A DNA stretch of 64,000 bases from Agrostemma githago (lineage: Eukaryota > Streptophyta > Magnoliopsida > Caryophyllales > Caryophyllaceae), in contig OY288241.1 in NCBI GenBank assembly GCA_958450325.1, forward strand, positions 45,831,978-45,895,977, written 5' to 3'. Position numbers and translations under genes: made by a program. Under the pieces are notes generated by a model. It ran no database searches. It was not told where the DNA came from and saw only the letters and a program-made list of their open reading frames with translations. Positions 32,621-45,120 of the stretch are shown here, piece by piece; within the stretch, counting starts at the first letter, position 1, and the number at the start of each line of letters is the position of its first letter.

Positions 32621-35600
32621 TGTAATCCCCTAGAAAATCTAACGCGATGCAGTGGCGGAAATACTGTAGAGTCGGGATTAAAACACACTGTAACTATGTC
32701 TTAGTAAAAATTAAAATGGTAAAGTCAAACAATAGGCCTTAAATAAAATGGCCAAAATTTAAAACAATCCACAAAAGGGGTTTGAACAATCCATAGGACA
32801 TAATTATAAAAATAAATAAGCAGGATCCACACTACTCGCTAGCCCACACCCGGAACACGTATACCTGCCATGTTAAAACATAACAGCCACAATCAGTGGG
32901 GAGCAACGCTAACGTTCTCCCAGCCGTATAACAGGAATTTAAAACAGTAATTACTAATAAAGGAAAATAGTAAAGACCGAAAACGGTAAAACATTATAAT
33001 GAAAATAAGTTTTCAGTGAAAAACTTCACGTATCGAAATAATATAATAAAAATTAGTTTTCCGGAGAAAACATAAAACATTTGCCAACCTGCAACCAAAT
33101 TATATCGATAATAATAAAAATAGTCAAAATGGCGTTATGGATAGGATTAATGTAGAATCTAGACTTTCACTAGGACAATACTAAACTAGCTTCGAGAACT
33201 TAGTCAAAACAAATCAGACTTCGGTCTCTAACTAGGCAACTCAACTATAACAGGACTGCGTGCAGCGAGGTCCTGGCTTAAGTAATGTACACCCCTCCTG
33301 GACACCAACCGTAATCCAGTTCAACCCGACGGCAACTTACACAATGCGATATCTAAGTTTAAGGTCAAAATATACACACTCCTGAACACAAACCATGCTC
33401 AGTTCAACGACCAATGTATCTCAACATAGACACACCAACGTTATAGTTGATGGCAAAACGTACATCCCAGACTATATTACTCTAAACCCACACTTATCCT
33501 TATTCCAGAAATCCAAAACAATCCATTATCGATATTTAAAAGATGTATTCAACATAAACAATAATAGAACAAAATGAAAAGGAATCACTTTCCAAAAGAG
33601 GAAACTTTCTATTTTAGGAAACTTCTATTTTTAGAAACTTACTAAAAATAGCATCATATCAAAATAGCAAAATACTAGTTTATACTAATAACACATTTTT
33701 AGTAAACGATATAGATTTATAAAACTAGTACATTCGGCCTTAACCATATTAATTGATAAAGTGAGAACATTTAGGTTTATGAAATTATTGAAGCATCATA
33801 CGAGTGTTTATAAAATGATTAAAAATGTCTTAAACATTTTATTACTACTAATTAGGGTGTTTCCAAAATTTATAAAATTAAAATTCCCTAATTATTAATA
33901 GTTTCGACAATACGAACATATATAGGATTTTACTTTAAATGTCAAATTAAATATTTTAACGTCTTTTATTTAATTAAACCATTGAATACATTAAGACTAT
34001 GTTAAGGGATGATTTAACTCACAAAGTTTCAGATTTAAATAATTCTTTTGGGTAAAACGAAGCATTTTAACGATAAATCATAATTTGTCCAAAAATCAAT
34101 ACTTATTAATTAAAGACTTTAATAAATAGTACAAAAATTACGTAAATTAGTTAAAATATATTTAAGAACATTCTGTCCAGAAAAGAAAATTTTCCAGAAT
34201 CCTAAAACTCGGTTTTAAAGCGTTTTCTCGTTAATCGTCCAATCTAGACAATAACGATTAATAAATATAGTAATTACAAAATGATATAAGTATTAATATC
34301 CCAAAAATTATTATTAAACCTAAAAATCATGATTTTTCCAGAATCTACCATTTTTCCAGATTTCCAAAAATTCCAGATTTAATAAATCCCATCAAAACCG
34401 TCTTTAAAACCCGTTTTCACAATTAACGATTCCATTAATAAAACTTATCGTTCCGAACATTTATTAAGTACCTAAAAATCATAAAATTACATTTTAATAT
34501 GAAATCATCAGAATCACATTTTTTTCCAGATTTAATCATAGGACCAGAAATCGAGAATTTAAACGACAAACACGGTTTTAACGATAAACGATGATTTAAA
34601 GTGATTAAGTAATTCATCCACTTAACAATTCTGAAAAATTATGAACAAATTCAGAAAATTCAATTTCATCAGAAAGTTTCACCACGTCAAAAATCAGGTT
34701 AAAATAAAATGTTTAGATAGTAGAACTAAAAATCGGCTTTTAATCGTTTTTGTCCGTAAAAGGTAATAATTCGATAATCGATAACAAAAATATCAGAAAA
34801 ATACCAAATTATTAAAAATCAGCAAAAACATCATTTTTACAGAATATTAACATATATTACATGTTTAGGCCGAATATTACGATTTTACAAATTAATATGA
34901 CGATTTAATCGTTAATCTCATAAAAACGATAAAAATACCGAAACATGCAGATTTTCAACTTTTAAAAATTTTCCAGATTTTATGACATACATATATTGTC
35001 AAAAATAAAACATAAAAATATATACACGCAAATACACAATTAAAATCATGAAATACCGAGTAACATCGACGTTACCTCAGTCCACATCCGAATCAATAAT
35101 ATATTCGTCGGTCTCGGGATCGACCACAAATCCTACAATATATAAAAATCATGGCAGAAAAATAACACGAGAAAACTAATAAAAACAAGGTAAATAATGA
35201 TCGAAAACAACATCGATTATTACCTTAACGAAGGGATTGGAAAGAGGATTATTTTGACGATAAAAATGATGCGATCAAGGCTCGAATTAAACAAAAGTCA
35301 GCATAGAAGAGGAGAGGAGTGTCACGGCCAGAAATGAAGAAGAAAAGATTTTTTTTCTTATGTTAAAAGTGAATAAAAGATGTAAGAAAATGGATGGTTT
35401 TGTTAAGAATGAATAACATTAAAATTTAGATGAAAACTAGGTGAAATGTGTGAGGAAACCAGCCAAAAGAATGAATGTGAGGGAGAGTGAAAAGTTTGAG
35501 TAATAAAGCATGGAATAAATGGAAGAAAATAATCTTACGTTTACGGTTTAACGTTATAAAATGAAACGTATAAATAATACGTAGTAAAATTATGACAAGA

Positions 35601-37731
35601 AGCTTTGTCGGTCCAAAATGTGAGGAAATGGTCTCAAATAATTTATAAGTTGCTAAAAAGAAGAATCGTAAAATAGTTAACGACATTTCAAAGCAATTCG
35701 AGTAAACCTCGCGTTGGAAAATAATTATTTACGAAACTTCGTAACAAAATCACTAAAGACTTTAATAAATAGTACAAAAATTACGTAAAATAGTTAAAAT
35801 ATATTTATGGACATTCTGTCCAGAAAAGAAAATTTTCCAGAATACTAAAACTCGGTTTTTAAAGCGTTTTCTCGTTAATCGTCCAATCTCGACAATAACG
35901 ATTAACAAAAATAGTACTTACAAAACGATTTAAGTATTAATATCCAAAAATTATTAGTAAACCCAAAAATCATGATTTTCCAGAATCTACCATTTTTCCA
36001 GATCTCCAAAAATTCCAGATTTAATAAATCCCGTCAAAATCGTCTTTAAAACTCATTTTCACAATTAACGATTCCACTAATAAAACTCATCGTTCTGAAC
36101 ATTTATTAAGGCACTAAAAATCGTAAAATCACATTTTAATATGAAATCATCAGAATCACAATTTTTTCCAGATTTAATCATAGGACTAGAAATCGAGAAT
36201 TTAAACTACAAACACGGTTTTAACGATAAACGATGATTTAAAGTGATTAATTAATTCATCCACTTAAAAATTCCGAAGAATTATGAAAAATTTCAGAAAA
36301 TTCTATTTCATAATAAAGTTTCTCCACGTCAAAAATCAGATTAAAATAAAATGTTTAGGTACTAGAACTTAAAATCGGCTTTTAATCGTTCTTGTCCGTA
36401 AACGGTAATAATTCAATAATCGATAACTAAAATATCAAAAAATACTAAATTATTAGAAATCATCAAAAAAAACATTTTTCCAGAATATAAACATATATTA
36501 CATGTTTTGGCCGAATATTACGATTTTACAAATTAATATGACGATTTAATCGTTAATCTCGTAAAAGCGATAAAAATACTGAAACATGCAAATTTTCAAC
36601 TTTTAAAATTTTTCCAGAATTTATGACATACATGTATTGCCAAAATAAAACATAAAAATATATACATGCAAATACTCAATTAAAATCAAGTAATACCGAG
36701 TAACATCGACGTTACCTCTAGTCCAAATCGGAATCGATAAAATATTCGTCGGCTTCGAGATCGTCCAAGAAGTCTACAATACACGAGAATCATGGCAGAA
36801 AATACCAAGAGAAAAACTCATAAAATCAAGGTAAATAATGATCGAAAACAACATCGATTATTACCTTAACGAAAGGATTGGAATAACGATTAATTTGACG
36901 ATAAAAACAAGACGATTATGGCTTGAATTGAAGCAAGAATAAGCCTTGAGGGGCTGCTGATGACACGGCCAAAAGAAGGAGAAGAAAGGGATTTTATTTT
37001 GATTAAGTGTAGAAATGAATATAAGGAAAAATGGATGGTTTCATATGTTTGAATAATATTAATGTTTGATGAAAACAAGGTGAAACTAGACTAAAATATG
37101 CAGCTAAAATGAAGAGAATGGAGCATGAAAAGTTGTGCATGAGTATCCCAATAAATGGTAGTGAAGAATTATCTAATTTCTTAAATCGTTTTTATAAAAT
37201 GAAAAGTTATAAAAAAAATGTAATGGGTTAGTCACAAGGGGGGGAGAGTCGGTCCAAAACATGGGGAAAATATCTCAAATGATTTGTAAGTTGATAAAAA
37301 GATGGATCGTAAAATAGTTAAAGACATTTCGAAGTAATTCAAGTAAACCTCGCGTAGGAAAATATTTATTTACGAAACTTCGTAATAAAATCATTAATGG
37401 CCAAATTTTCGTAAATGAAAATATTTCTTAGTTGAAAATATTAAATATTTTTAGACATTTGTAGGAAACGAAATAACTTAAATCCGAGCTTAAAAACGTT
37501 AATTCGTAGAGAAGTAGAATTCCTTGCGGAAAAATAATTAATTTACGATGAAAATCAAATAAATAGATTTAAAATAATTAAAAATATTTTTAAAATATAA
37601 ATAAATATCATTAAACTCAAAATCGAAAATAAAGTTGGAAAAATGAAGAAACATAAGGCCAAAATTTGACAGAGTTATGACGAAGTCATAACGGAAAGAA
37701 TAAAACGCAAGGAAAAATAGCGGGTGTTACA
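32621..37731 (-). repeat. 5' LTR of the AT-rich element, with internal duplication
   Basis: A 5.1-kb copy of the LTR whose partner is only 3.5 kb. Its outer parts (32621-34110 and about 37397-37731) match the partner. The middle contains a second, diverged copy of a 1.64-kb segment (see 34111-37396). Confidence 0.82.
34111..37396 (-). repeat. 1.64-kb tandem duplication within the LTR
   Basis: TAAAGACTTTAATAAATAG occurs at 34111 and again at 35754, giving a period of 1643 bp. Unit 34111-35753 is almost identical to the left LTR (compare 35160-35500 with 25620-25970). Unit 35754-37396 is clearly more diverged (36890-37240 is the worst part). The length excess of this LTR, 1.63 kb, equals one unit. 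Confidence 0.85.
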
Positions 37732-38002
37732 CCAAGGCTTCAGAAGTAAGTCCCCGCGCAGCTCCAAGATGTGATGTGTCTGAATACAGGTACACCCAAG
37801 GCTTCAGAACCAAGTCCCCACAGAGCTATCCCAGATAACAGAACTCAGGTATGATTTCTATCTTACGGCTGGCGAGCTCTTTTACGCGAGTCTAATGGAC
37901 CATAAACGACCCGACAGGAAGGCTGGCAAGTCGTAATCCTCTATTGGCCTGGTAGCTACTCCGACTTTCGCCTTGTCCAAGCCTCAGTCAGAGTGAGGGC
38001 TC
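37732..38002 (+). mobile_element. Tat-lineage 3' end with polypurine tract
   Basis: Matches 51308-51465: ATGATTTCTA, GGCTGGCGAGC, ACGACCCGAC and CGCCTTGTCCAAGCCTCAGTC blocks. It ends in the purine-rich GAGTGAGGGCTC directly before the LTR start at 38003. CTCCGACT (37959-37966) can pair with AGTCAGAG (37986-37993) with one mismatch. Two imperfect copies of a CCAAGGCTTCAGAA unit lie at 37733-37850, the tail of a minisatellite. Confidence 0.75.
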
Positions 38003-38370
38003 TGTAGACACACGCATTTTGCCTACTAGTGTCTATAGCAGTTTCCAACAAAACACCCGATGATGATCGACGTAAACATGACTTAATGAGCTCGAATTCG
38101 GACTCAGAATCTATAATATCTGGCACGAGCACTTAGCCGAGTTCAAATCTCTCAAAACCGATCTCAAATACAGACCCAGTGGGTCGTTTCCAATAAAATG
38201 AGAATAATTTGAACCAAAACCGTCACCAGAAATAAAACTGTCTTTTTAAGATCCAAAGCCCGGTCAAAGCCGAAACCGATCTTGCATGCTTCTAGAAACT
38301 AGAGGGAAACCAACAAATTCAAATTCATAAAGTCAAAGATCTAATTCCTAAATACACTCACCCGCCTAGC

Positions 38371-38481
38371 CACTCGATCGAGTGACATGAGCCCACTCGA
38401 TCGAGTGGACTTTCAAAATCCAAACAGGCGCCATTTTGCAGGCCACTCGATCGAGTGCATCTAGGGCCACTCGATCGAGTG
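38371..38481 (+). promoter_or_regulatory. Four copies of a 14-bp perfect palindrome upstream of the LTR TATA box
   Basis: CACTCGATCGAGTG at 38371, 38394, 38444 and 38468, all exact. The last ends 21 bp before the TATA box. The position suggests binding sites for a dimeric factor or a hairpin-forming control region. Confidence 0.75.
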
Positions 38482-38844
38482 ACCCTAAACCGGGGCATGC
38501 TCTATATATACTCCCCTATTCCATCACATTTCACAATCTTTTGACAACCTTGGCAACCCTACCTTTCACCATCATTTTTACCTCATAACATATCACATTT
38601 CTAGCTTCCTTAGAGTCCTTATACACTCTAGCATACAAGCCACCATCGAGATCAAAACTCGTCAAAAACCCGAGAGCATCCTCTCCCTAACCATACACAC
38701 CATGACTCCTCCAACATTCTCGACACTCCTGCGCACACGCCGCTACTAAACTAGTTCGTTTCTGAGACCATTTAAGCATGTTGGTTGAGGGTGTCATCAA
38801 ACCCCATTTCTTCTCCTCTAATCTCTTCATCCCTTCTCTTTTTC

Positions 38845-38848
<4 letters not shown>

Positions 38849-38886
<38 letters not shown>

Positions 38887-38936
38887 GTGTGTGTACATAC
38901 ACGCATACATGTATGTATGTATGTATGTATGTATGC
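38849..38936 (+). repeat. (TA)n/(GT)n/(GTAT)n microsatellite
   Basis: A TA run followed by TATG, GTGT and TATG repeats, inside the LTR downstream of the promoter. Confidence 0.95.
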
Positions 38937-39647
38937 TAATTATTAACTAACTCTAACTTTTAATTTCTAGTATACTAACATCATAATTTATTCTTACTAA
39001 CTCTTTATTTTTCGCAATCTAACACCACTGACAATATAACTTTTTATTATCGTTTCATTTTATTCCGTCATAATATTAATACCGTGTATATATATATATA
39101 ACAAAAACCATTTTCGGATCGAATATGTTTAATAACGAATTCCCTCTCAAGTCCGTTTAATCCCTTTACAACTCGTACTGGAGGTGGCACCCTTTTCAGG
39201 CACGCCGCCCTAGACAATTATGGGCGTAACACGATCGCGGTAATTCGTCATTAAACATTTCCGATGCTACTTTTAAAAAATGTTACTTTAAAGGAATGAT
39301 GTTGACTCCGTACTCAAATGTCGCGCCTAAAGAATCGTCGATAATTGAGTTAGCACGTAACCCGTTGACGCGGAATCCAGCAACACATAATCCGTAAGGA
39401 TTAATAATGATGTCGTAACGCAGGGGGAATCGATACTCGTCTCGGCTCGATGGAATTCGATTTGCAAATTCACTTTAAAATGTATGGTACCGATTTCGTA
39501 ACCGAGCATCGTACATAACGAGTCTTCGAGGACCAAGTGAATACAAACTAAATTATATTTATTTTTTCGCTCGGTTGTCTTTTAAATCAAATAATCAAAT
39601 CACGAGGTGACTCGTATTAAAAAATAAATTAGCACTCGTACAGAGGG

Positions 39648-39755
39648 CACTCGATCGAGTGCCTCAGGCCACTCGATCGAGTGACCCCCAAAATTTCAGC
39701 AGAGATTTTTTATGAAGGGTACTCGATCGAGTGTCCTCCATGACTCTATCGAGTA
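39648..39755 (+). repeat. Second cluster of the 14-bp palindrome
   Basis: Exact CACTCGATCGAGTG at 39648 and 39670. A copy with changed outer base is at 39720 and a decayed one at 39742. These are 1.1 kb downstream of the TATA box, still within the LTR. Confidence 0.75.
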
Positions 39756-40573
39756 ACCTCTATAATCCTCCGACGTGAGCATGCTTATGACATACAATCA
39801 CATTAAATCAATTTTTTACGACTTTTAGTCGTCACGTATGAAGTCAATCATGTGCCTATTCGTTCAAAATCAAGCATCATTTCATTGTTCTAATTATCTA
39901 ACTCATTTATTCCAATTTTGCTCGTTGTATTGTAATTTCGGGTTGTATTTCCGCCCGCGTATTTTGTAATTTATTTGCGATTATTCTATTTTGATGTTTG
40001 CCATTTATCGTTTTATAAATGAACATTGCGTACTAAATTCAATTCCGACATAATTATTTGATGCATTACAATGACGTAGTTTGAAGTTTGAACATATAAT
40101 TCACATGCTTAGCTAAAATGTTGTTTGCATAACATTTAGTCATTTTACTAACACGGGTACACGAAAACTGAACGATATCTTAGTAGAGGCCGCTAAGAGC
40201 GGGCGAGGTTGGGTGTCCTTCGTGGGCTTCCTAACACATACACTTACCCCTTACTCAGAACCATGGTTTCCGGATGTCCGAAACCGTTGGCATACGAGAG
40301 TTATTCGATGCACGATACCCGATAGCTCGGTGTCGTTAATGTAATGCAAAGGGACAAACCCATAAGCTTTAGCACTAAAAGCGGGCCGCGCTTTGTGCAC
40401 GATTTGCCTAAACGTAGAGTGGGTTTGAACGGGTCCGAACTCCCATAAAGATTGGTGACGACTCCTATTTTGATTTATATTTGGACCCAAGAACAATCTT
40501 ACCACGAGATTCATTCGCCTATCCAAACCCGTGCATGGCCGCGTCGGGGTGGACTTATGTCATGTCCACAATG

Positions 40574-40590
40574 TGGCTACTCCCAAAGAG
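40574..40590 (+). other. Decayed primer-binding site, tRNA-Arg type
   Basis: TGGCTACTCCCAAAGAG, 3 nt after the LTR end GTCCACA. It corresponds to the better preserved site at 57079-57096 (TGGCGACTTCGCTGGGGA on the minus strand). Confidence 0.55.
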
Positions 40591-40593
40591 TAC

Positions 40594-40842
40594 CTACCTC
40601 ATTAATTGTTTTAGGATGCCCTTATGTCGATCGGATATTACACATAAACCTTCACCACTTGTTACCTACTCCCTGATACAACCCTTAAACCAACTCCAAT
40701 TCTCATAATTCTTGGATTCCACAATTGCAAATGCTAAAGGAAACAATTGTTCGTTTGCATCAACACCCATAGCAATTAACATAACACTTGTATACTTCCC
40801 ATATAAATGAGTTCCATCTATAGTGATAATTGGTATGATATT
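40594..40842 (-). pseudogene. MULE (MuDR-like) transposase fragment
   Basis: A minus-strand frame of about 83 codons with one internal TAG reads the core of a Mutator-like transposase. IDGTHLYGKY carries the first catalytic Asp, followed by LFPLAFAIVESKN and NWSWF. After the stop comes LCVISDRHKGIL, carrying the second Asp. The third acidic residue and zinc finger are absent. It is wedged between a Tat PBS and Tat RNase H, where gag, protease and RT should be, so it marks a deletion or insertion in that element. It cannot act as transposase. Confidence 0.8.
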
Positions 40843-41126
40843 TAAAAGATGGTGAGTATTAGGAGCGCATTAGCGCTAAATATTCTTTTAGCGATTAAAT
40901 GGTATGATACAATCGCTCAACTTCTTTCAACAGTTTACTTTAACGCTTAACAACTCGACTTTATGCCAATTATCGATAACGACAGACTAAAATGCAAGGG
41001 TTACCTCGAACAGGCCACTCAACTTCACCCTAAAAACGAAATCGGGAATAACAACCTTAGATTTAACCAACCATTGACCAAACAACAATAAGCTTGCAAA
41101 AGAACAAACAACCACCCAACCAGACT

Positions 41127-42736
41127 TACAACGCAGCCGAATACGAAGCCTGTCTAATAGGTTTAAAAACAGCCATATCTCTAGGAGTCAAAAACCCTAG
41201 AGTGCATGGAGATTCATCCTTAGTGATCAACCAAGCCACGTGTACCTGAAAAGTTCATAGCGATATCCTAACCCCATACCAAACCGAAGTAGATGTCCCA
41301 AGAATTCACCGAAATTAACTTCATACACATACACCGTGAGGAAAACCAATTCGCCGATGCGTTATCCAAACTAGCCTCATTAATAAACATGCCCGATCAC
41401 CTTTTCTCCATGCCTATTTGCATAGAGAGAAGCGAACAACCAGCCTACATCCATAACCTCGAAACCGATGATACCTCCGAGGAACCTTGGTACAAAGCAA
41501 TCCTAGACTTTAAAACCCACGAGTCATATCCATCCAGCACTAACACCAAGAACAAAAGAGCCCTACGAATGCAAGCCAACCCATTACGTCCTAAATCAAG
41601 GCTACCATATAAATGAACCCCACAAGGAGTCCTCTTTAGATGCATAAACAAAAAACAATCTGAGAGAGTCATGGAAGAGGTACATGACGGGGAGTGCGGA
41701 CCACACATGAGTGCACACCTACTAGCCCGTAAAATAATGAGACTGGGCTATTACTGGATTACCCTAGACACATACTGTCGACGTCACGTTCGCCACTGCC
41801 ACAATTGCCAAATATTTGCCAACATCCAACATCTACCTCCTTATATGCTACACACTATAGCCACCCCCTGGCCTTTCTCTACTTGAGGGATAGACATCAT
41901 AGGGAAAATACACCCATTCGGGACCGGCAGACACTGCTTTGTACTAGTGGTCGTCGATTATTTCACCAAATGGGTAGAGGTTGCCTCTTATAACGTACTA
42001 ACCTCAAAACAAGTAGTAAAATTCTTACAAAACAACATCATCTATCGCTACGGCACACCTCATGAGATCATCAGCGACCAGGGGGCTCATTTCAAGGCCG
42101 ACACCCAAAAGCTCCTAGACAAATACAAAATCCAAAGACACAAATCCTCACCCTATAGACCACAAACAAACGGAGCCGTAGAAGCAGCCAACAAAACCAT
42201 CACCAGAATCCTTAGTAAGATGATAGACAACAACAGGGATTGGCCAAATAAAATCCCCTTCGCCTTATGGGGGTACCGGACATCGTATCGATCACCCACT
42301 GGAGCAACACCATATTACCTGACCTACGGCTCCGAAGCCGTCCATCCCATTGAGCTAGAAATACCGTCACTAAGAATATTAGCCGCGAGTGGTATCCCTG
42401 TGGAAGAATGGAACCATAAACGATATGACGAGCTAGTATTCCTAGACAAACGTAGGATACATGCCCTATCCAACGTACAAGCTTACCAACAACGGATCCA
42501 GCGAGCCATTAACAAATGAGTGAAATCCCTAAACATACACGAGGGAGATTTAGTAATTAAGTCCATTGGAGCACCCCTTCTCGTTGACCCTAAGGGGGAA
42601 ATTCAAACAAAATTAGGCGGGCCCGTACCTTGTTAGAAAAATACTCTCGGGGGGCGCCGTGATCCTCACCTACCTAGACGGTCAAGAGTTCTCAACCCCA
42701 ATCAACATGGATCAGCTAAAACGATACTACCCGTAA
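41127..42736 (+). pseudogene. Tat-lineage RNase H and integrase remnant
   Basis: The C-terminal part of a Tat pol polyprotein. RNase H blocks YNAAEYEACLIGLKTA and VHGDSSLVINQA are followed, after a frameshift, by FIHIHREENQFADALSKLA. Integrase follows: a zinc domain (H-X-H...C-X2-C ending CHNCQ), catalytic Asp in VVDYFTKW, second Asp in IISDQGAHF, Glu in GAVEAANKTI, and the SPYRPQTNGAVEAANKT block. The C-terminal domain ends INMDQLKRYYP with TAA at 42734. Breaks: a frameshift near 41290, a stop at 41616, TGA for a Trp codon near 41885, TGA at 42517-42519 in a position that is usually Arg, and a frameshift near 42630. Gag, protease and RT upstream are missing. Integrase inserts element DNA; this copy is dead. 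Confidence 0.88.
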
Positions 42737-43030
42737 ACACCCTGAAAACCATCTCCCGACCTCCGACATAGAGGGGAAGCAAAAAAAACAAAAAGAAAAT
42801 CCAAATTCACATCGATAAATGGCATAAACGAGTCGAAAGCAAAATCACTCACACTTTTCGAAAGAACTACGAACATGGTTTGATTCCGCCTAAAAACGGA
42901 TACGTAGGCAACCCTTCTCCTGGTACAACCAAAACAAAACAGACAAAAAATCGGTTAATCGATTCATGTACAAACCGGGACTCCTTCCACGTCCCGGCCA
43001 ACGAGTGATTTAAAATGACAAAGCACGAAC

Positions 43031-43350
43031 GACGAGCCGAGGACGGGGTGAAAACCCGAAAAGGCGCCCAGGGCAAATTGAAGAAACGAGTTGCGAGCCG
43101 TCGTAAATATATATATATATATTTATATATATATATATATATATATTATTGACGAGCCGAGGACGGTGAAAACCCGAGAGGGCGCCCCGGGCAAAATGAA
43201 GAATCGCGTTGCGAGTCATCAAAAGAAAAAAAAAAAGGGGCAAAAACAAAAATTGAAATTGAAATATGGTGAGCCGAGGAGGGGTGAAAATCCGAAAAGG
43301 CGCTCCGGGCAAAATGAAAAATCGAGTTGCGAGCCACCACAAAAAAAAAC
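43031..43350 (+). repeat. Minisatellite, three units of about 120 bp, downstream of integrase
   Basis: Units start GAGCCGAGGA at about 43033, 43153 and 43270. Each has GTGAAAA-CCGA, GGCGC, GGGCAAA and CGAGTTGCGAG words. The first unit also holds a TA run (43108-43147) and the second a poly-A. Tandem repeats after pol are a known habit of Tat/Ogre elements. Confidence 0.85.
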
Positions 43351-43601
43351 AAAAATATACGTGCTTCTCATTAAAAAAAAAAGAAAATAATAACAAAATT
43401 CGGTTGAATCGAGCCTTTGTCAAGGCATTTACATCAAGCATCTGAAACCCGGAAAACCGGACATCCCGGAAGTCAGAAACGTGTCAAAATTCCACAAAAA
43501 CTAGTACTAATACGCCACATAATATCAACTAATAATACATAATACAAAATGGCTGAGCTCTACCGGTCCAACTTTTTCTTTCCTTTGCCGTTCGGGTGTA
43601 C

Positions 43602-45052
43602 CTACTTGCGTTCCTCATCCTCGATCTTCTGAAGGCAAGCTTCCAACGCCCTAGCCAAAGACGAGCCCAGCCAGTCAAACTTTCCTTCCTCTTCCACGAT
43701 TTTAGTACGGGTCTCGTTAGTCTTGGCCCGCTTAGATGAACTGACAGAACTAGGATCGGTAAAACTGTCTTTGGTGAGGCACTTAGTCTCTCGAGTCACC
43801 TCCTCGCCCCTTAGCAGCGCTGTCTTCCTAACTTTTGAGTTGCTCTGTCCTGATGGGTGTTCACAAACCCTCTGCCGGACGGAGGCAATTTCGATCGGTC
43901 GAACACTTTCCTTAACAACGAGATGCAAAAACTTCTGTTCCCAAGACACCCCAAAGTTCCTAAACAAATCCTCGGTCCATGGGTCAGAACTAGTGATAAC
44001 TTTAGCATCCTCTGGAATGGAAGGTTTAACACCCATTTGATTTGACAACATGCCCGGGTAAATATGAACTTGATCCTTCATGGATAGTATTAGCAAAGCC
44101 TAGGTCGAAGATGAAAATGGAAACCCGACACGCCCACTAATATTCCACCACGGGATGGACCACCTAATGATCACCTCATCCCTAGCCAAATAGGAAAGCC
44201 AATCCTTTTCCTTGTGACCTTTGCCCCACACCTGCGTCGTCTTCCGACCCGTGAAACCCCTATAGTTATAAGCCTTGATGCATCGAGGAGGGTCGACCGA
44301 ACCAAACTGCTCTTGTAACCATACCTGCACAAAGCACGACTAAACATCACACCCCCAAACCAAAACAACCAAATAAACAAAACAAAGAAAACGAAGCTAC
44401 AGATGTAAAAAAAAATATACCTGCAAAATAATTCTGGAACCTCGGAAAGATGCATCGTGGAGTCAAGAACGAGCATTAAGACCTAGAATAAGCTCACCCA
44501 AAATAAGCAAAGAAGGTGATCGTTTATATTCCATCCCCATCACCACATCCAAAACTCGAGGGTTACCCCAACCTTCACACATCCTCGCATCCTCAAAAAG
44601 ATGATAACAAGTCATCGCAACATTAAAAGCTCGTCTACAGGCTAAGGCCGAAACATGATGAGAACCAACCTGTGAGAACGTCTTAGAAAGCAACTCTAAG
44701 TTAATGACATCCCTACCAAAATAACCTTTAGCCTCCTCCAATAACAAAATATCCAAAAAATGGTAAAACCGCTCCACGTAAGCGTCATCCCCATAAGGCA
44801 CGCAAGGACGAACCGAGCTCCACCCACCTATAGCATCTATCTCTTCGGGCAAAGGACAAATTTTACCCCCGGGAAAAGCAAAAACATGGCCCTTCGAGTC
44901 CCAAAACCTAGAGCATGCTAATAAAAAGTCATCTTGTACCTTGACTCGACTTAGCCGACAACCACTGACAAACCATCATTTGAATAAATCTCGGGGTCAC
45001 ACTTCTTAAAAGAACTAGCCCACTAGGAAAGAACATTCCCAAAACCCGACAT
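43602..45052 (-). pseudogene. Antisense two-exon gene between pol and 3' LTR (Tat-type extra ORF)
   Basis: Reads against the element. Exon 1, about 45052-44421, starts MSGFGNVLS and then, after a frameshift, has VQDDFLLACSRFWDSKGHVF, ICPLPEEIDAIGGW and EEAKGYFGRDVINLELL. The donor is at GTATAT (44420). Exon 2, about 44324-43602, has VWLQEQFGSVDPP, VIIRWSIPWWNISG and a charged C-terminal tail (SSSKRAKTNETRTK...IEDEERK). Stops near 45023, 44460 and 44100 and the frameshift show decay. Function unknown. The FW...VF.F...CP..EEI pattern and the RWSIPWW motif resemble antisense extra ORFs described for Tat-lineage elements. I infer membership from position and motif, not from an alignment. Confidence 0.6.
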
Positions 45053-45120
45053 GACGCTAAATATAGACGTGCTAGACTCTATGGATATCCTAGTATGTCT
45101 AAAACAAGCACCCACGACCC

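Larger units (their letters stand above)
23086..37731 (-). mobile_element. Large non-autonomous AT-rich LTR retrotransposon (LARD-like)
   Basis: On the minus strand the order is LTR (37731-32621), PBS, internal region, PPT, LTR (26571-23086). The internal region has no gag, protease, RT or integrase motif on either strand, so movement must have depended on other elements. The termini TGTAACACCC and GGGGATTACA and the initiator-Met PBS fit Ty3/gypsy chromovirus-derived elements, but lineage cannot be proven without coding sequence. The flanking 5-mers differ (GCCTT on the left, CCAAG on the right). The left flank is Athila protease and the right flank is Tat 3' sequence. The element has therefore been joined by recombination after insertion, or is itself recombinant. 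Confidence 0.82.
38003..40570 (+). repeat. Tat-lineage LTR
   Basis: A 2.57-kb LTR from TGTAGACACACG to ATGTCCACA, with a PPT before it and a PBS-like site 3 nt after it. The TATA box TATATATA is at 38503-38510. The palindrome CACTCGATCGAGTG is repeated four times just upstream and again near 39650. It is a diverged subfamily of the LTR at 51466. Confidence 0.8.

Noticed and set aside
43010..43441. Minus-strand frame of 143 codons after integrase
   Set aside because: Spans a minisatellite and a TA microsatellite; composition explains it.
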